In this document: one piece after another, positions 34,686 through 45,802 of the stretch | Layout of the letters: the number at the start of each line of letters is the position of its first letter | How positions within the stretch are numbered: the first letter of the stretch is position 1 | Assembly: GCA_017562135.1 (NCBI GenBank) | Contig: QEYB01000275.1 | Location: 320,001-384,000, forward strand | From: Dipylidium caninum | Taxonomy: Eukaryota; Platyhelminthes; Cestoda; Cyclophyllidea; Dipylidiidae | Reading direction: 5' to 3' | DNA length: 64,000 nucleotides | Notes under the pieces: model-generated | What the model was told of the DNA's origin: nothing | Seen by the model: only the letters and a program-made list of their open reading frames with translations | Databases searched by the model: none | Program-made: the position numbers and the translations under genes

Positions 34686-37600
34686 TCACACTAAATACAG
34701 CTGTTGTCCGGCCAGGTGGAGCACGTTGGACGCCGAGTTGTAGGTCACCTCCTCGTCCCCGTGCATGAGGTGCAAGTTCGCCGCGGTGCTCCAACCAAAT
34801 GCCCCATGAACCTACGAAAAAGAAAAGAAGAGGCGTCTCCCACCATCGTCACACACAACTCAACGCAATTCGGACAAGAACAGACGTAAATGGCATAACG
34901 GTGTGCAAAGGCGTGCCGAGATTAAACGACGGTCAAATTTCGAGATTTTATATTGGATGGGCATTGAAATGGTTAGAATGGGGATTAAATGAACCTGTGT
35001 GTGAAAACGCAGACGAGAAGATCACTGTCTTCTCAGCCGACACATAAATTGAGCCTAAAGGAGGCTAAAGGAGGCGCGTCTGGCCCCCGCACAGCGTTGA
35101 CCTGTTCGGTTAACGAAAACTCACCACATTAAGCAGTTCCACGATGCCAGAGACTAACTGGTTGCCTGCAGCGTCCACAAGACCTACGCCGATGCTTTCA
35201 CCCGTCTTCGAGCAGACCACCTTCAAGCATTTAGCCTGTGAACCCTCAATCTTCTTCCGCTTCGAGGCCACGTCCTGCGTCGCAGCCGTGGGAGTGGAGT
35301 CAGCGACCCGATGGAAGATGGTGACAATCAATTCGTCTGGTGGAATCTGCAAGGAGGAGACAAATGCTCCAGGATTTGAGGGCTTAGAGTTTGGCGTGGA
35401 ATTGCAGCTATGGCCAAATGGATGGGGGATTCCAGAGTGCCGGCTCAAGTCGCCTCATTCGATATTTGGTCTGATTCACAAGCTACTTAGGAAGACCGTG
35501 CGGCGACAGAAAGCGACGCACCTGTCAACCTCTGGCATCGCAGGTAGAAGGACAAGAATTTAGCACTTCCAGTTGAACGCTGAAACACTCCACATACTTA
35601 TGTCGTCCACAGATGTCCCCCGCTTCATGGGGAGAATGGAGGAGATCAAACGAAGACCGCCCCAACCTCAAGACAATCCGTAGCGGCGACGCACCAGAAG
35701 CGCGCCAATCATTGAAGGTGGATGAGGACCAAAAGGTCTTGACGGCCTCCCTCTTCCAACAAGCCAGAGTCATGCCAGATTCAAAATTTTAAATGTCGAC
35801 TTCTCTGTCCAACCGCCCGTTCGTCAGTTCCTCCAACACCGGATGACTCGTTTTCAGGATTGTTTCAGGCCCCGACAAGACGTCTGTTCCAACGTGGGCA
35901 CGCTGCGACTTTGTATACGCTGTAGGTCTCAACCCAGCGGTCCATTCAACACCACCAACTTCATCGGCATCCCCATTCTCTCCATCAAGCACTGGTGAAG
36001 CAGCGAGAAGCGCGGAGGAGGCGGAGGAGGCGGAGGAAGCGGAGGCTGGGTAAAAGACTCACCGAAGTTGTCTCGCAGATCGCAAGATCACCCAAACGCT
36101 CGCCACGCGACTCGGCAGCCGCGGCGGCAGTTGCCAGGACGGAGGCCTCGTCTGTGCAGCAGACGATCGGCTGCTTCACAGTGGCGTCAATGAGGACTGC
36201 GTGGGAGGCGAGGACACGTGGCAGCACCTCGGAGGCCGTTGAAATGACAACTTGAATGGCATTTTCCGGCACCAGGTTACCCTGAAAGGTTGATGAAGTT
36301 TAGAAACGCCTACAGAAAGAGAGAAAGAAAAAGGGGCGTGTGCAGGGCCCATAAGGGAAGGCACTCACGCAAGGCGGGTGGAAGTGCTGGACCCTGAATT
36401 CAATGCGAAATGGGCGGATGAGCCCATGAGGACTGAGAGGTGAGAAGACGACAGGTGGACGCGGGGAGACGGAGTGAGTGGATCGAGGGATAGAAAGACG
36501 ACTGACTGGGAGGTGATTGCCAATTTCAAGCCACTGTCCACCACGTGGGCAATCTAACGTAGATGTTGGGGGGGGGGGGAGGGGGGGATAAAATGGAGGA
36601 AGGGGGCCAACCGACTAACCTTCTTGCGAGCTCGTTGAATCCGATTGATGAGCTCACGCGCCACGCGCTCCTTTTCCAACTCTGCGTCTGGACGCACATC
36701 CAGGAGCACGAGCATCCCTTTGCCGTCCCCCTGCGCTTCGTACATTGGTGCTTCAGAGGCGCCTCCACTTGCCTCCACCGTAGGCCTCTCAGTCCTCGCC
36801 TCAGACTTCCCCTTTACCCGCCCTCTTTCTTTGCGGGCTTCGTCGTTGACTTCCCCACCAACCACATATTGGACGGTCACGTCGTCACCACTCAGTCGCT
36901 CCCCCTCCACCGTCATCTCCCCCGTCTGTTTTTCGGCGCAACGTCCATGTTGTCCATTGTGGTTGAAGCGAGGGAAAAACAACAATAAAACAGATAAAAT
37001 CGGATGATACATGGGTAACTTGAAACGTGCAATAAAATCGTACTGCATTCAACAGTGGCGTCATACGAGTACACGAATAAAAAAGACAAATTGACCGCCA
37101 AAGTAGGCAACAGTAGGCCGGTTTTATGGGGGAGGAGGCAGGGGAAAAAAACAATGAGGGCTATGGAGATTGTAAGCGAAGATACGGATATAAACTATGT
37201 CAGTGAGAAAACAGAGATGCAAGGATGAGGAAACTAACAGTGAGGTAGGCCTCCAAAGCTGACTGAGGCAGGGCAGCAACAGCCGCGGCGAGAGGAGAGA
37301 GACGAGCACGGAGACGAGAACCGAGAACAGGGTTGACGCGGGCACGTAGGCACACTCCATACTCCGCCTTGTCGTCGGTGACAACGAGACTGCGTACGTT
37401 AAGCTCATCTGTCACGTAGGGCGACAGCATCATGACGGCATCTCGGACCTCCTTTAGGGGGTGGATAACCACAGCAGCACGGAGGGGGGCCTTCAGGGCC
37501 AAATCACGCCGAGTTCGAATACTCCTCCCCAGTTCGACGGCCGCCTGCATCGAAGCCACCCGCGCCTCCAGCTCCGGGTCTATTCTGCCACTCTCCATGG

Positions 37601-40600
37601 CACTCTCTGCCGCCGCCGCCGACACACCCACCAGAAAGTGCACCGAGACAGGCGCTCCGTCCGGTCCCACACCGCAGGCTGCGGCCTCGGTCGGTGCTTC
37701 TGTGATCCACGTTCATGTAGATTACCACCAGGGCGTGACGGCAGGGAAATAAGTACCAGAAACACCGCGTTGCCGACGACAAGCAATGAAGAAAGCACAA
37801 AACAGAACGAATGCAATTGCAGGCACTTTTGACTAACATCAATTACAAATAGGTGGACCCAAGGATGACTAGGTAAGAGGATGTTGGGCAAACTATCTCC
37901 CCAGCCTCTGATCATAATCAGGACCAATCACAATGTCGACAATAAAAGGGGAGGAATTAAGTTGCTGGCCAATCTCCGGATAGAGGAATGAGCGAGCTGA
38001 CAGGTAGGTGGAGGCACACAAAACTCACCGAAAGGATACTGAGAGAAGTCCAACCTGTCCTTGAGATGTTGGTATATAAATTCCGTAAAGAAGGGCGCAA
38101 AAGGCGCCATCACGTTAATTAGCTGGAAGAAAACCTTGACGAGGGTGTGCAGAGCACTAAACCAGTCTTGATCCGCATCCACCAGCGCCTCTGTCTCCAT
38201 CAGTGCCGGCGGTGCCTCACCCTTCAGGCGGCGTCGGTTCATGCGAATATACCAATTCACGAGTTGTTCGATGAAACGCACCAGCTGGGGGACCACAGTG
38301 TAGAGTCGGTAGGCTCGCAATTCGGTGCGTACAAAGAGTAGAAGACTTTGGGTGAAGGAGAGGACCCACCGGTCCATCAGGTTACACGTCTTGGGCCACG
38401 CCTCCGGCCGCACCTTGAAGGTCTTCTCGTGCGCTCGCTCCCACGGCTCAATGCCCGACTAAATGAGGCACCGACAGGCAGAAGGGAAAACCACCACGAA
38501 CAATGGCTACATCTTTCACGCACCGCTATCTTAGCACCAACTTTTGCATCAGGCCTGCATGAAAGTTCTGTCCGTTTGCAATAAAACAAGGTACAACTCC
38601 TTCTTACCACCAATAAAGTTTATTAAATAATATGACTTTCGTTATTAGCAGTGACTTATTGCCAGTGTGGGGGCAACGTGTACACCAACTTTTTGAAAAT
38701 GTGGCACTCTTTGATGCATAAAATGGAACCAATGGTTGTTTAAGATCTTTTTTACCCTTCAAAGAATTTTGTAAGGACAACAACAAATGAGAGAGAGAGA
38801 GAGAGAGGGTGCTGAGTCCGGGGAATACGGTGGAGGCGACGGAATTTCCCAGCCTAAATTTGCAAATTTTTGATGAGCCCCAAAGCAGCATGTGGTCGGT
38901 CATTACAATCCTTACAATCGAATATCGCCGGCCTCTTTCTTTAAATTATTATTCACTGGCTGAAAATACTTCACCGAATCGCGTTTTTCACTCTCTTATT
39001 CAGAGCCAAAATTGCTTTAAATGCGAAGTACTAAGTTTTTCGGCTTCACAATATGCCTCTTTCCTCGCAATTTGTTGAGCAAGCAGAGACGTGCATATGA
39101 CGACTCGAACATCCAAATTCTTCCGAGTTCATTCATGTCGTACAACACACCAAAATTTGATATTCACACACCAATCCCGTCTTCTGAAATGGCTTACTGA
39201 GCTGAATTAAGTCTTTCCACGGTCTTCAATGTTGACGTAAAAGGATCGTGCCTTCAACGTGGTCTTAACAGATGCGTCGCCGATCAAAGATGGTCGACCA
39301 GAAAGTGGCTTATCAGAGGTTGAAATCACCAATTTCCAGGTTTTCGAACCTGTCAGAAACTGTGACTTCACCAAACACTTTCGAAAAATTGCTACTTGCT
39401 TCTGTAATACTTTTCCTTGTTGAAATTCGTGTAAACTACCGTGGCGTATATGGACTTTATCAGTAGCCGTTGGTAGACGATCGCTCCACACTTGAAAATA
39501 ACGTAAATAAACTTTGTTTTAGCTAATTTGCTACGTCAGTAGGTATAGATTAAGTGATAAAAAATAGAGAACCGAATATGTGCCGAAAATTGTCGCAGAA
39601 ACGAAGAGAAATCTCCGGTAAACTCTATACATAAAGTATCTACTCGGACAACGTTCAGTAACACAATTAGGGCATTACTGGAGGAGAGTCCTAGGAACTA
39701 ATGGGAGCAAGAAAGGTGTAGCGTTGTCCTTCTCACTGAGGCCAGTCTTATGAGGGTTGTCCCAAAGAGGTTGCGTCCCTGCTGGTCTAAGAACGCGCGG
39801 ACAATGATATCCCCCCACACCCTTCGGTAAACAGACATGATCATGTGTAACTCCTTAACTAGACAAGAAATACCTCATCTGGAGGCAAGACTGCAAAGGC
39901 GTTCTGAGGCCCTGCGAAAAAGTGACAGAAGTAATGGTAGGGGCTTATGAGGAGCGGGGGTGGAGAACGAACCTTCATGAGGAAGCGGAAGGCATTGTAC
40001 CAAGGGATGAAAACGTCCTTCAAGACATCGCGTACACCGGATTCGGAGAAGCGCAAGTTCTGAGCACGCACCACTGGAGAGTTGACCAGATAGAGGCGCA
40101 GTGCGTCAGCCCCGTAATGATCCATCACATAGCGAGGATCTGGGTAGTTTTTCAGTCGCTTACTCATTTTCTGCCCGTCCCTAAACACAAACCGACGAAT
40201 AAACAGCGCCTTGAATCCCGGTGCCCATGAGCCTGGTAGTGATAAATGCGAGGTGAAAGAAGAAAAGAGGACTCACGAAGCAAGGACAATGCCACTGACG
40301 ACAAGGTTTTTGAAAGGCGGCTTATCAAAGAGAGCAGTGGAAAGTACGAAAAGGGTGTAAAACCACCCCCGGGTCTGGTCCACCCCCTCAGCCACAAAAT
40401 CCGCCGGAAAGCCCGATTTAAATTTGTCCACATTCTCGAACGGATAGTGCATCTGCCGACCGATATTGTGACAGTTAAACACCGGTCCAAACAGCCAGTG
40501 GGAGAGAAACTCGTTGGGTAGGGACTAACCTGTGCGTAGGGCATCGAGCCGGACTCGAACCAACAGTCAAACACCTCGGAAATGCGACGCAATTCGCATT

Positions 40601-42727
40601 TCCCCCTTCGCGAAGGTATTGTAATCGGATCCACGCTGAAACGGACCAACAAAGACAGATTATATAGAGGCGAAAACTAGTGCACATGGGGAGGGGGAGA
40701 AAAGAAAACGACGACAATTCCTTGTGAAGGTCGGTGAGGCGATGGCCAGAAAGTCGTTCCAACTCGTCGACAGAGCCGACGCAGACCACCTCCTCGAGGT
40801 CCTCCGACACCCATAAGGGGATCGGTGTGCCCCAGTACCGGTTACGAGAAATGGCCCAGTCACGGGCGTCCCTCAGCCAATTCGCGAAACGTTTCTCCTT
40901 TATAAACTCGGGCACCCACTGTGTGGCTGCATTGTTAGCCAGCAGACGCTCAACGAGCAACTCCACGCGAACAAACCACGTCGGCACTGCTTTGTACAAT
41001 AACGGCGTGTCTGATCTATAATCACAATGTATAAACCACTAAATTGAAAATGATCGCATTTGTGAGGGACAAGGGAGAGCTAGAGCAGACCGTAGAAAGG
41101 TGAACGCACCGCCAGCAGAAGGGATAACTGTGCTGCATTGTTGACTGTTGAACAAGACGACCAGCGTGCTTGAGATACTGGCAAATTGAGCGGTCGGCGT
41201 CTTTAACGTACTGACCGGCAAAATCCACAACCTTGGAGGTAAAGTGACCGCTCGCGTCCACTGGACATACGGGGACCATTTCCTTTGTCACAATCCCCTC
41301 GCGTAGACATATCCGAAAGTCGTCCTGAACACAAACATGGCATCCATTTCGGCCACCCGCGAGGCAGAGATAATGACCAAAGACTTACCTCACCAAAGTA
41401 GGGTGCTTGATGCACCACACCCGTGCCTGTCTCCTCAGTTACATAGGAGTCGCCGACCACACGAAATGCACCGCGCGATTCTTTCAACTGGTCACCGATG
41501 TTGCAAAAAAAAGGGAAAACTGATATATTCGTGTTGTTGCAAGCGTGAGAAATCAAGAACTGGCTACAATATACGCACTTCAATGAAATAATTGAAGAGC
41601 GGCTTGTACCTCAATCCAACTAACTTCGCCCCTTTCATTCTGTGAGTAAGCGAAGAGAAAAAAATCACCTTCAATGCAAGCTTACGAGTTCAAAATAAAG
41701 AAAGTAAAAGCTCCGAACCCACCGCTCCAAAACTTTATAATCTTCCGCCTTCTTGTAAAGGAATGGCAAACGACACTCCATGAGAATGAAAACCCTAGCC
41801 TTCTCCCTATCTGCAAGAACAAAGATTTCACTAAAACCAATAAAAAGAGGAAACTAGGGTGGGAGAAGGAGGGAGAGAACACCTACCCTCCACTTTCACG
41901 TAGTCTCTCTCGGGATTCACACACAACGCCAGGTTGCTAGGCAAAGTCCACGGAGTGGTGGTCCACGCAAGTAACTCCATGTTGTTAGCTTCAGCATCGG
42001 TGTTAGTAGTCTCGACAGGGAAAGCAACCACAATAGAGGGATCCTGCACGTCCTTGTAATTCAGACCGGCCTCAAAATTGGACAAAGGAGTGGCACAGGC
42101 CGTGGAGAAGGGCATTACTTTGACACCGCGATAGACTAAGCCTTTCTCGTACAACTGTTTAAACACCCACCACACCGACTCCATAAAGGTCGGATACATT
42201 GTACGATAATCGTTGTCAAAATCGATCCACCGGCCAGTACGTTGGACGACTTCACGCCATTGCGAGGAGTAGCGCATCACGATCTCACGACACTTGTCGT
42301 TGTACGCTGCAACACCCATTGCGTCTACATCTTGCGGTCCGCTAATGTTGTTCGCCTTGTCCACCTCGAATTCCACGGGCAGACCGTGGCAGTCCCAGCC
42401 AAAATGACGTTCAACATGATAGCCCTCGCTGTAAGCGAATCTTGTCACCACATCCTTTATCGTGCCTGCCAAGATGTGCCCATAATGGGGAAGACCGGTA
42501 GCAAATGGTGGCCCATCGTAAAATGTAAACCTGGAGGACATGAGGAACAAAACGGCTCATGCGCAATTAAACAGGCTAGTGAGAAGACCTATCCCATCCA
42601 CTTACGCTGGTCGTTTGGAAGAGAGTTTAGAGGCTGTGTTGAAAGCATCTATCTTTGTGTGAAATTTGATTACTTCCTCCTCTACTTCGGGAAAGTTTAC
42701 TGAAGGCGGGAGATCAGTGTGAATCAT
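34686..42727 (-). CDS. IARS1: Isoleucyl-tRNA synthetase, cytoplasmic
   Basis: Seventeen minus-strand exons: 42606-42727, 41887-42530, 41723-41810, 41579-41639, 41389-41487, 41110-41324, 40713-41015, 40530-40635, 40277-40452, 39973-40180, 39874-39903, 38029-38458, 37239-37699, 36620-36925, 36063-36281, 35125-35346, 34686-34811. They sum to 3816 nt, 1271 residues plus TGA, close to the animal enzyme's usual length. The enzyme charges tRNA-Ile with isoleucine in the cytosol. Visible are the class I HIGH-type motif (PHYGH, about residue 55), the editing-domain [12 protein letters not shown] (about 228-239) and [12 protein letters not shown], the [19 protein letters not shown] region, KMSKR (about 609-613), the anticodon-binding region ([12 protein letters not shown]), and the C-terminal appended domain ending GQQLYLV. 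The Met was chosen because it is in frame just before the conserved NFPEVEEE segment. Exon 11 is only 30 nt, and the exon 7 donor (GTCGTT) is non-consensus. Confidence 0.96.
35347..36062. other. Synthetase intron 15 with unexplained open frames
   Basis: The 716 nt intron contains two minus-strand frames (35525-35773 and 35789-35992) with protein-like composition but no recognised domain. The splice from 36063 to 35346 is in phase without them. The duplicated segment at 29612-30552 breaks off inside this intron at about 35994. Confidence 0.5.
38459..39873. other. Synthetase intron 11, with a GA microsatellite
   Basis: 1415 nt intron, the longest in the gene. It holds a (GA)n run at about 38788-38808 and AT-rich sequence. 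No exon was recognised. Confidence 0.6.
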
Positions 42728-43858
42728 GTGTAAGGTTATGCGCAGATCGGACACGCCTCAAAAAAAGGTGGGTTAGACTGAACAAACTGCGGGGTAGGCT
42801 TATAATTATGCGAGTTCAATGGCCTTGGGAAGGTGCGCTAAAAAAAGTCGAAACTCACTCAACAACGCAAATAAAATGTCACAAGATTTTTTATACTAAT
42901 TGCACAATAGATATGTTCACGGCAAACTTATTTTCAGAGAAAGGTAGGCTGAAAAAACTGATACAATAAGGAATAACGTATACCATATTGTCAGTATCCA
43001 GGCAAAACCATCATAAACTGTTTTGACCGGTAGCTTGGGTGACATGGAACACTGACAAGTGTACAATGGTTGAGAGATTAATTTTCGACATGAGCAATGT
43101 CGAGCAAATGTATATTTTCCAAGATGTGTATCTGTTTTCAATTTATGTAATAGTGTTGAAAATGGGGGCCCCGGTCTTTTGAAGCTTTTGAGCTATTTTT
43201 TTGATTACATATTAGGAAGGTGTATTAATTTGGGTAACTTATAACTGAACATTTTAAGCCACATGAGTAAAAGTTTTTATTTTACTTGTAAAGCTGATGT
43301 GGTTGTGCTACATATAACCAAGTCATGGGGGAGATGTTAGAAATTTTTTCAGACATGGGTTAACTCCGTCAGGCACTGCATTAATCATGTTGGTTTTCTG
43401 TGGTGGCACTTTTTATAAAGTAGCCGCAAGCAGTGACAGAAGTGTACCAATTGCGGCCGACCGGGTTTTATATTTACTCCGATTCTCATTTAGTTATCAC
43501 CTGTTTTGGGCCACAATCCCCGACACAGTAGCAACCTCCTGGACCAACAAAAATTTGTATGCACTCGTGTGTTTCGCAGTGCAAATGGAGTTGGTTTTCT
43601 GTTTAATTGTTCGACGATGGGCGCTAGTGAGTGAAACTCACAAGTTGCGAATCACACAAATAGTTAAACCATTAAAGAACGGCTGTACTAACACCTTAAA
43701 CTGAATTATGAGATGGCAATGGCAACAGCTCACACCAGGACTTTTAATGGGCTATCTTAAATAATTTGCCCGCGATTTTTGGAGCGGTTTTCGCTGCTTC
43801 TTTCTCGGGATCGGAGCAGATATCTGAGTATTTCCGATTGCGGCCCACTTTCCAAATT
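42728..43858. promoter_or_regulatory. Divergent intergenic region between IARS1 and TGS1
   Basis: About 1.1 kb between two start codons on opposite strands. It must hold both promoters and 5' UTRs. The sequence is AT-rich. I do not see elements clear enough to call. Confidence 0.6.
43387..43704 (+). CDS. Candidate small membrane protein ORF, 105 codons
   Basis: An uninterrupted frame from ATG to TGA in the AT-rich divergent intergenic region, where stops are otherwise frequent. The product would have two hydrophobic stretches (about residues 26-50 and 64-78). I recognise no family. It could be chance, an upstream ORF of TGS1, or a real small gene. Confidence 0.25.
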   Translation: MLVFCGGTFYKVAASSDRSVPIAADRVLYLLRFSFSYHLFWATIPDTVATSWTNKNLYALVCFAVQMELVFCLIVRRWALVSETHKLRITQIVKPLKNGCTNTLN

Positions 43859-45041
43859 ATGAGTGATTTTCCCATCGACACACTCTCCGATATTTCTGAC
43901 AGTGACAGCTGTACGGAAGCTACCCCTATTTCCCGTTCATTCGACCCAGCACCTCCACCATCAACTTTAGATTTTTACCCTCTTGTCACTCAGTCGAAGC
44001 GGACCCTTAAAAGACGGCGTAAGAAGTAAGACGCCCGACAACAAATCATTTCTTAGATTTAAGGGTTACGAGGATATGATGCGTGACCCAGAAATCCTGC
44101 GGTGGTGGAAACGTCGATATGACCTTTTCGAGCGTTTTGACGAAGGCATCCAAATGGATAAAGGTTTGTCGCTCTTCCACAAATCATGGGACACCCTTTC
44201 GTTTAGAGTCCTGGTACAGCGTTACGCCAGAAGAAATTGCTAGGAAACAAGCAGAAACATGCGCCTGTGATCTCATTATTGACGCGTATGCAGGGGCTGG
44301 CGGGAATTCCATTCAGTTTGCACGCACCTGTGCTTTTGGCAAGTTTTAATCACATTGGAAAGACGTTTTACGATTTAACAGACCAACACCACATCTTTCC
44401 TAACAAATTGAATGGATTGGGAATTTGAGGGGCCACTGACGGCATACCTGAGTGGCGTTGAGCGCTTCTTCGTCTATTTAGTCATCAGCGTCGACAATTG
44501 TTTCGAGCGTCTGACGAGCATCCTCACACCCAACGCGCGCGTCTACGGTGTCTCATCGCGCATTGACTGCGTCTGTGGCGATGTGGCCCGGATTCTCAGA
44601 GCTCTCCGCCCCCAAGCCTGCGTTGACACTGTCTTTATGTCTCCCCCATGGGGCGGTCCTTCCTACCTCAATCGCCGTCTTCCCCTTCCACCGGGGTCAG
44701 CCAGTTGGAACAAGCGTCGGCGGCGGCAGCGGATTATCGCGGAGATGACGGCGGCCGGAAACGATGGTATCTACGATCTCGCGGCGAGTATTCCAGGTCT
44801 AGTGGAAGCAATAGTGGCTGCAAGGGGCGTTTTCCACACACGCTCGAGGATTGCGATCTATCTGCCTCGTAACTGTGCTCTGGGGCAAGTTCTGAAACTG
44901 GGTTGGACAGGAGAGAATCTGGAGGATGCGGAGGAGAGGGAGAATGTGGCGATAGAGGAATACTGGTTGAGGGGAAGACGAATTGCCATTTGTGCGTACG
45001 TTGGACAATTTGGAGACCGAGACTTGGTGTCATGTGAATAA
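43859..45041 (+). CDS. TGS1: Trimethylguanosine synthase (snRNA cap hypermethylase)
   Basis: Four exons: 43859-44025, 44057-44163, 44207-44338, 44482-45041, giving 321 residues and in phase. The enzyme uses S-adenosylmethionine to add two methyl groups to the 7-methylguanosine cap of snRNAs and snoRNAs. Visible are the family's basic/aromatic segment (WWKRRYDLFERFDEGIQMDKE), SWYSVTPEEIA, SAM-binding motif I (DAYAGAGGNSIQFA, residues 117-130), and the catalytic SPPWGGP (189-195) with its cap-stacking tryptophan. Introns are 31, 43 and 143 nt, and the last has a GC-AG boundary (GGCAAGT). The family's DIDP-like motif II reads VDNCF here, keeping only the first Asp. The protein is short because the long N-terminal region of vertebrate TGS1 is absent. 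Confidence 0.9.
44339..44481 (+). other. GC-AG intron of TGS1
   Basis: The exon ends TTTG and the intron begins GCAAGT, the usual form of GC donors, ending TATTTAG. Splicing here joins FARTCAF to VISVD in phase, as the family alignment requires. No GT donor nearby preserves the frame. Confidence 0.75.
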
Positions 45042-45042
45042 A
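45037..45042 (+). promoter_or_regulatory. AATAAA polyadenylation signal containing the TGS1 stop codon
   Basis: The TGS1 stop TAA (45039-45041) lies entirely inside the hexamer AATAAA. A T-rich stretch follows at once (ATCTTTCC). If this is the functional signal, the 3' UTR would be only some tens of bases. Confidence 0.6.
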
Positions 45043-45593
45043 TCTTTCCTCCGCCCCTACCGCCTTCCCTTCTTCAAATGGAGTCAGTTTCGCTGCGGGA
45101 ATGTAGCAGCGATGCTCCCGTCTACCTCGCATCCGCTGGCCCACTCAATCGTCTGTCCATTCTCCATCCACCTATCACCAAACATTAAAGTCCACTTGTC
45201 GAGCTCTCTTCCCTCCCCCACCTCACCCTTTACCCACTTGCCACACATTTCGACTCATTCCGCATTCCATTCTCTTATTCGGTGGTCCAGTTGCTCACTT
45301 GGGGCCCCTCATTCGCCGCTTTCTATTCCATCTTGGTCCTTTATCCATCCGACTATCCAGTTGTGGGCGTTTTAAAGAGTTCGACCACCTACCACGCCAG
45401 CAAATCAACTTCTTTATCCCTGGATTAGCGCCTCTCGCTGTTCGGCGGAGATGCAATGATTAATGGTGAGTAAACTTTCATCCTTTCCATACTTGTGGAA
45501 ACCCAGGACCTTTTGTTTTGAGACGTTTTTAACCCAATTCAGGGTTACTAGAGGACATCTGATTGCCGGTGTCAAATGGGTCTGTCCCGTCAG

Positions 45594-45802
45594 CCAGGTG
45601 CACTCAGGACTCCTCCGAACGAAAATCGCGACTCTTGCGATATTTGCACGGAACTCGAAGTGGAGGAACCACTTTTTTTGACAACACGCCGACGGAGCAC
45701 TTGGACGCCAGAGGGGGGCGCGGAGTGAGTTTGAACCCTGAGGAGGCTTCACGCATACTCACTGACGACGCAGCCTGGCAGCGCCTCGGATGGTTTAACT
45801 GA
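45594..45802 (+). CDS. Candidate terminal exon of unknown gene downstream of TGS1
   Basis: After an acceptor-like CCCGTCAG ending at 45593, one frame is open to TGA at 45800-45802. It encodes a basic segment then a Gly-rich and acidic C-terminus (VSLNPEEASRILTDDAAW, ending QRLGWFN). Composition looks protein-like, but I recognise no family and cannot place the upstream exon. Confidence 0.3.
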
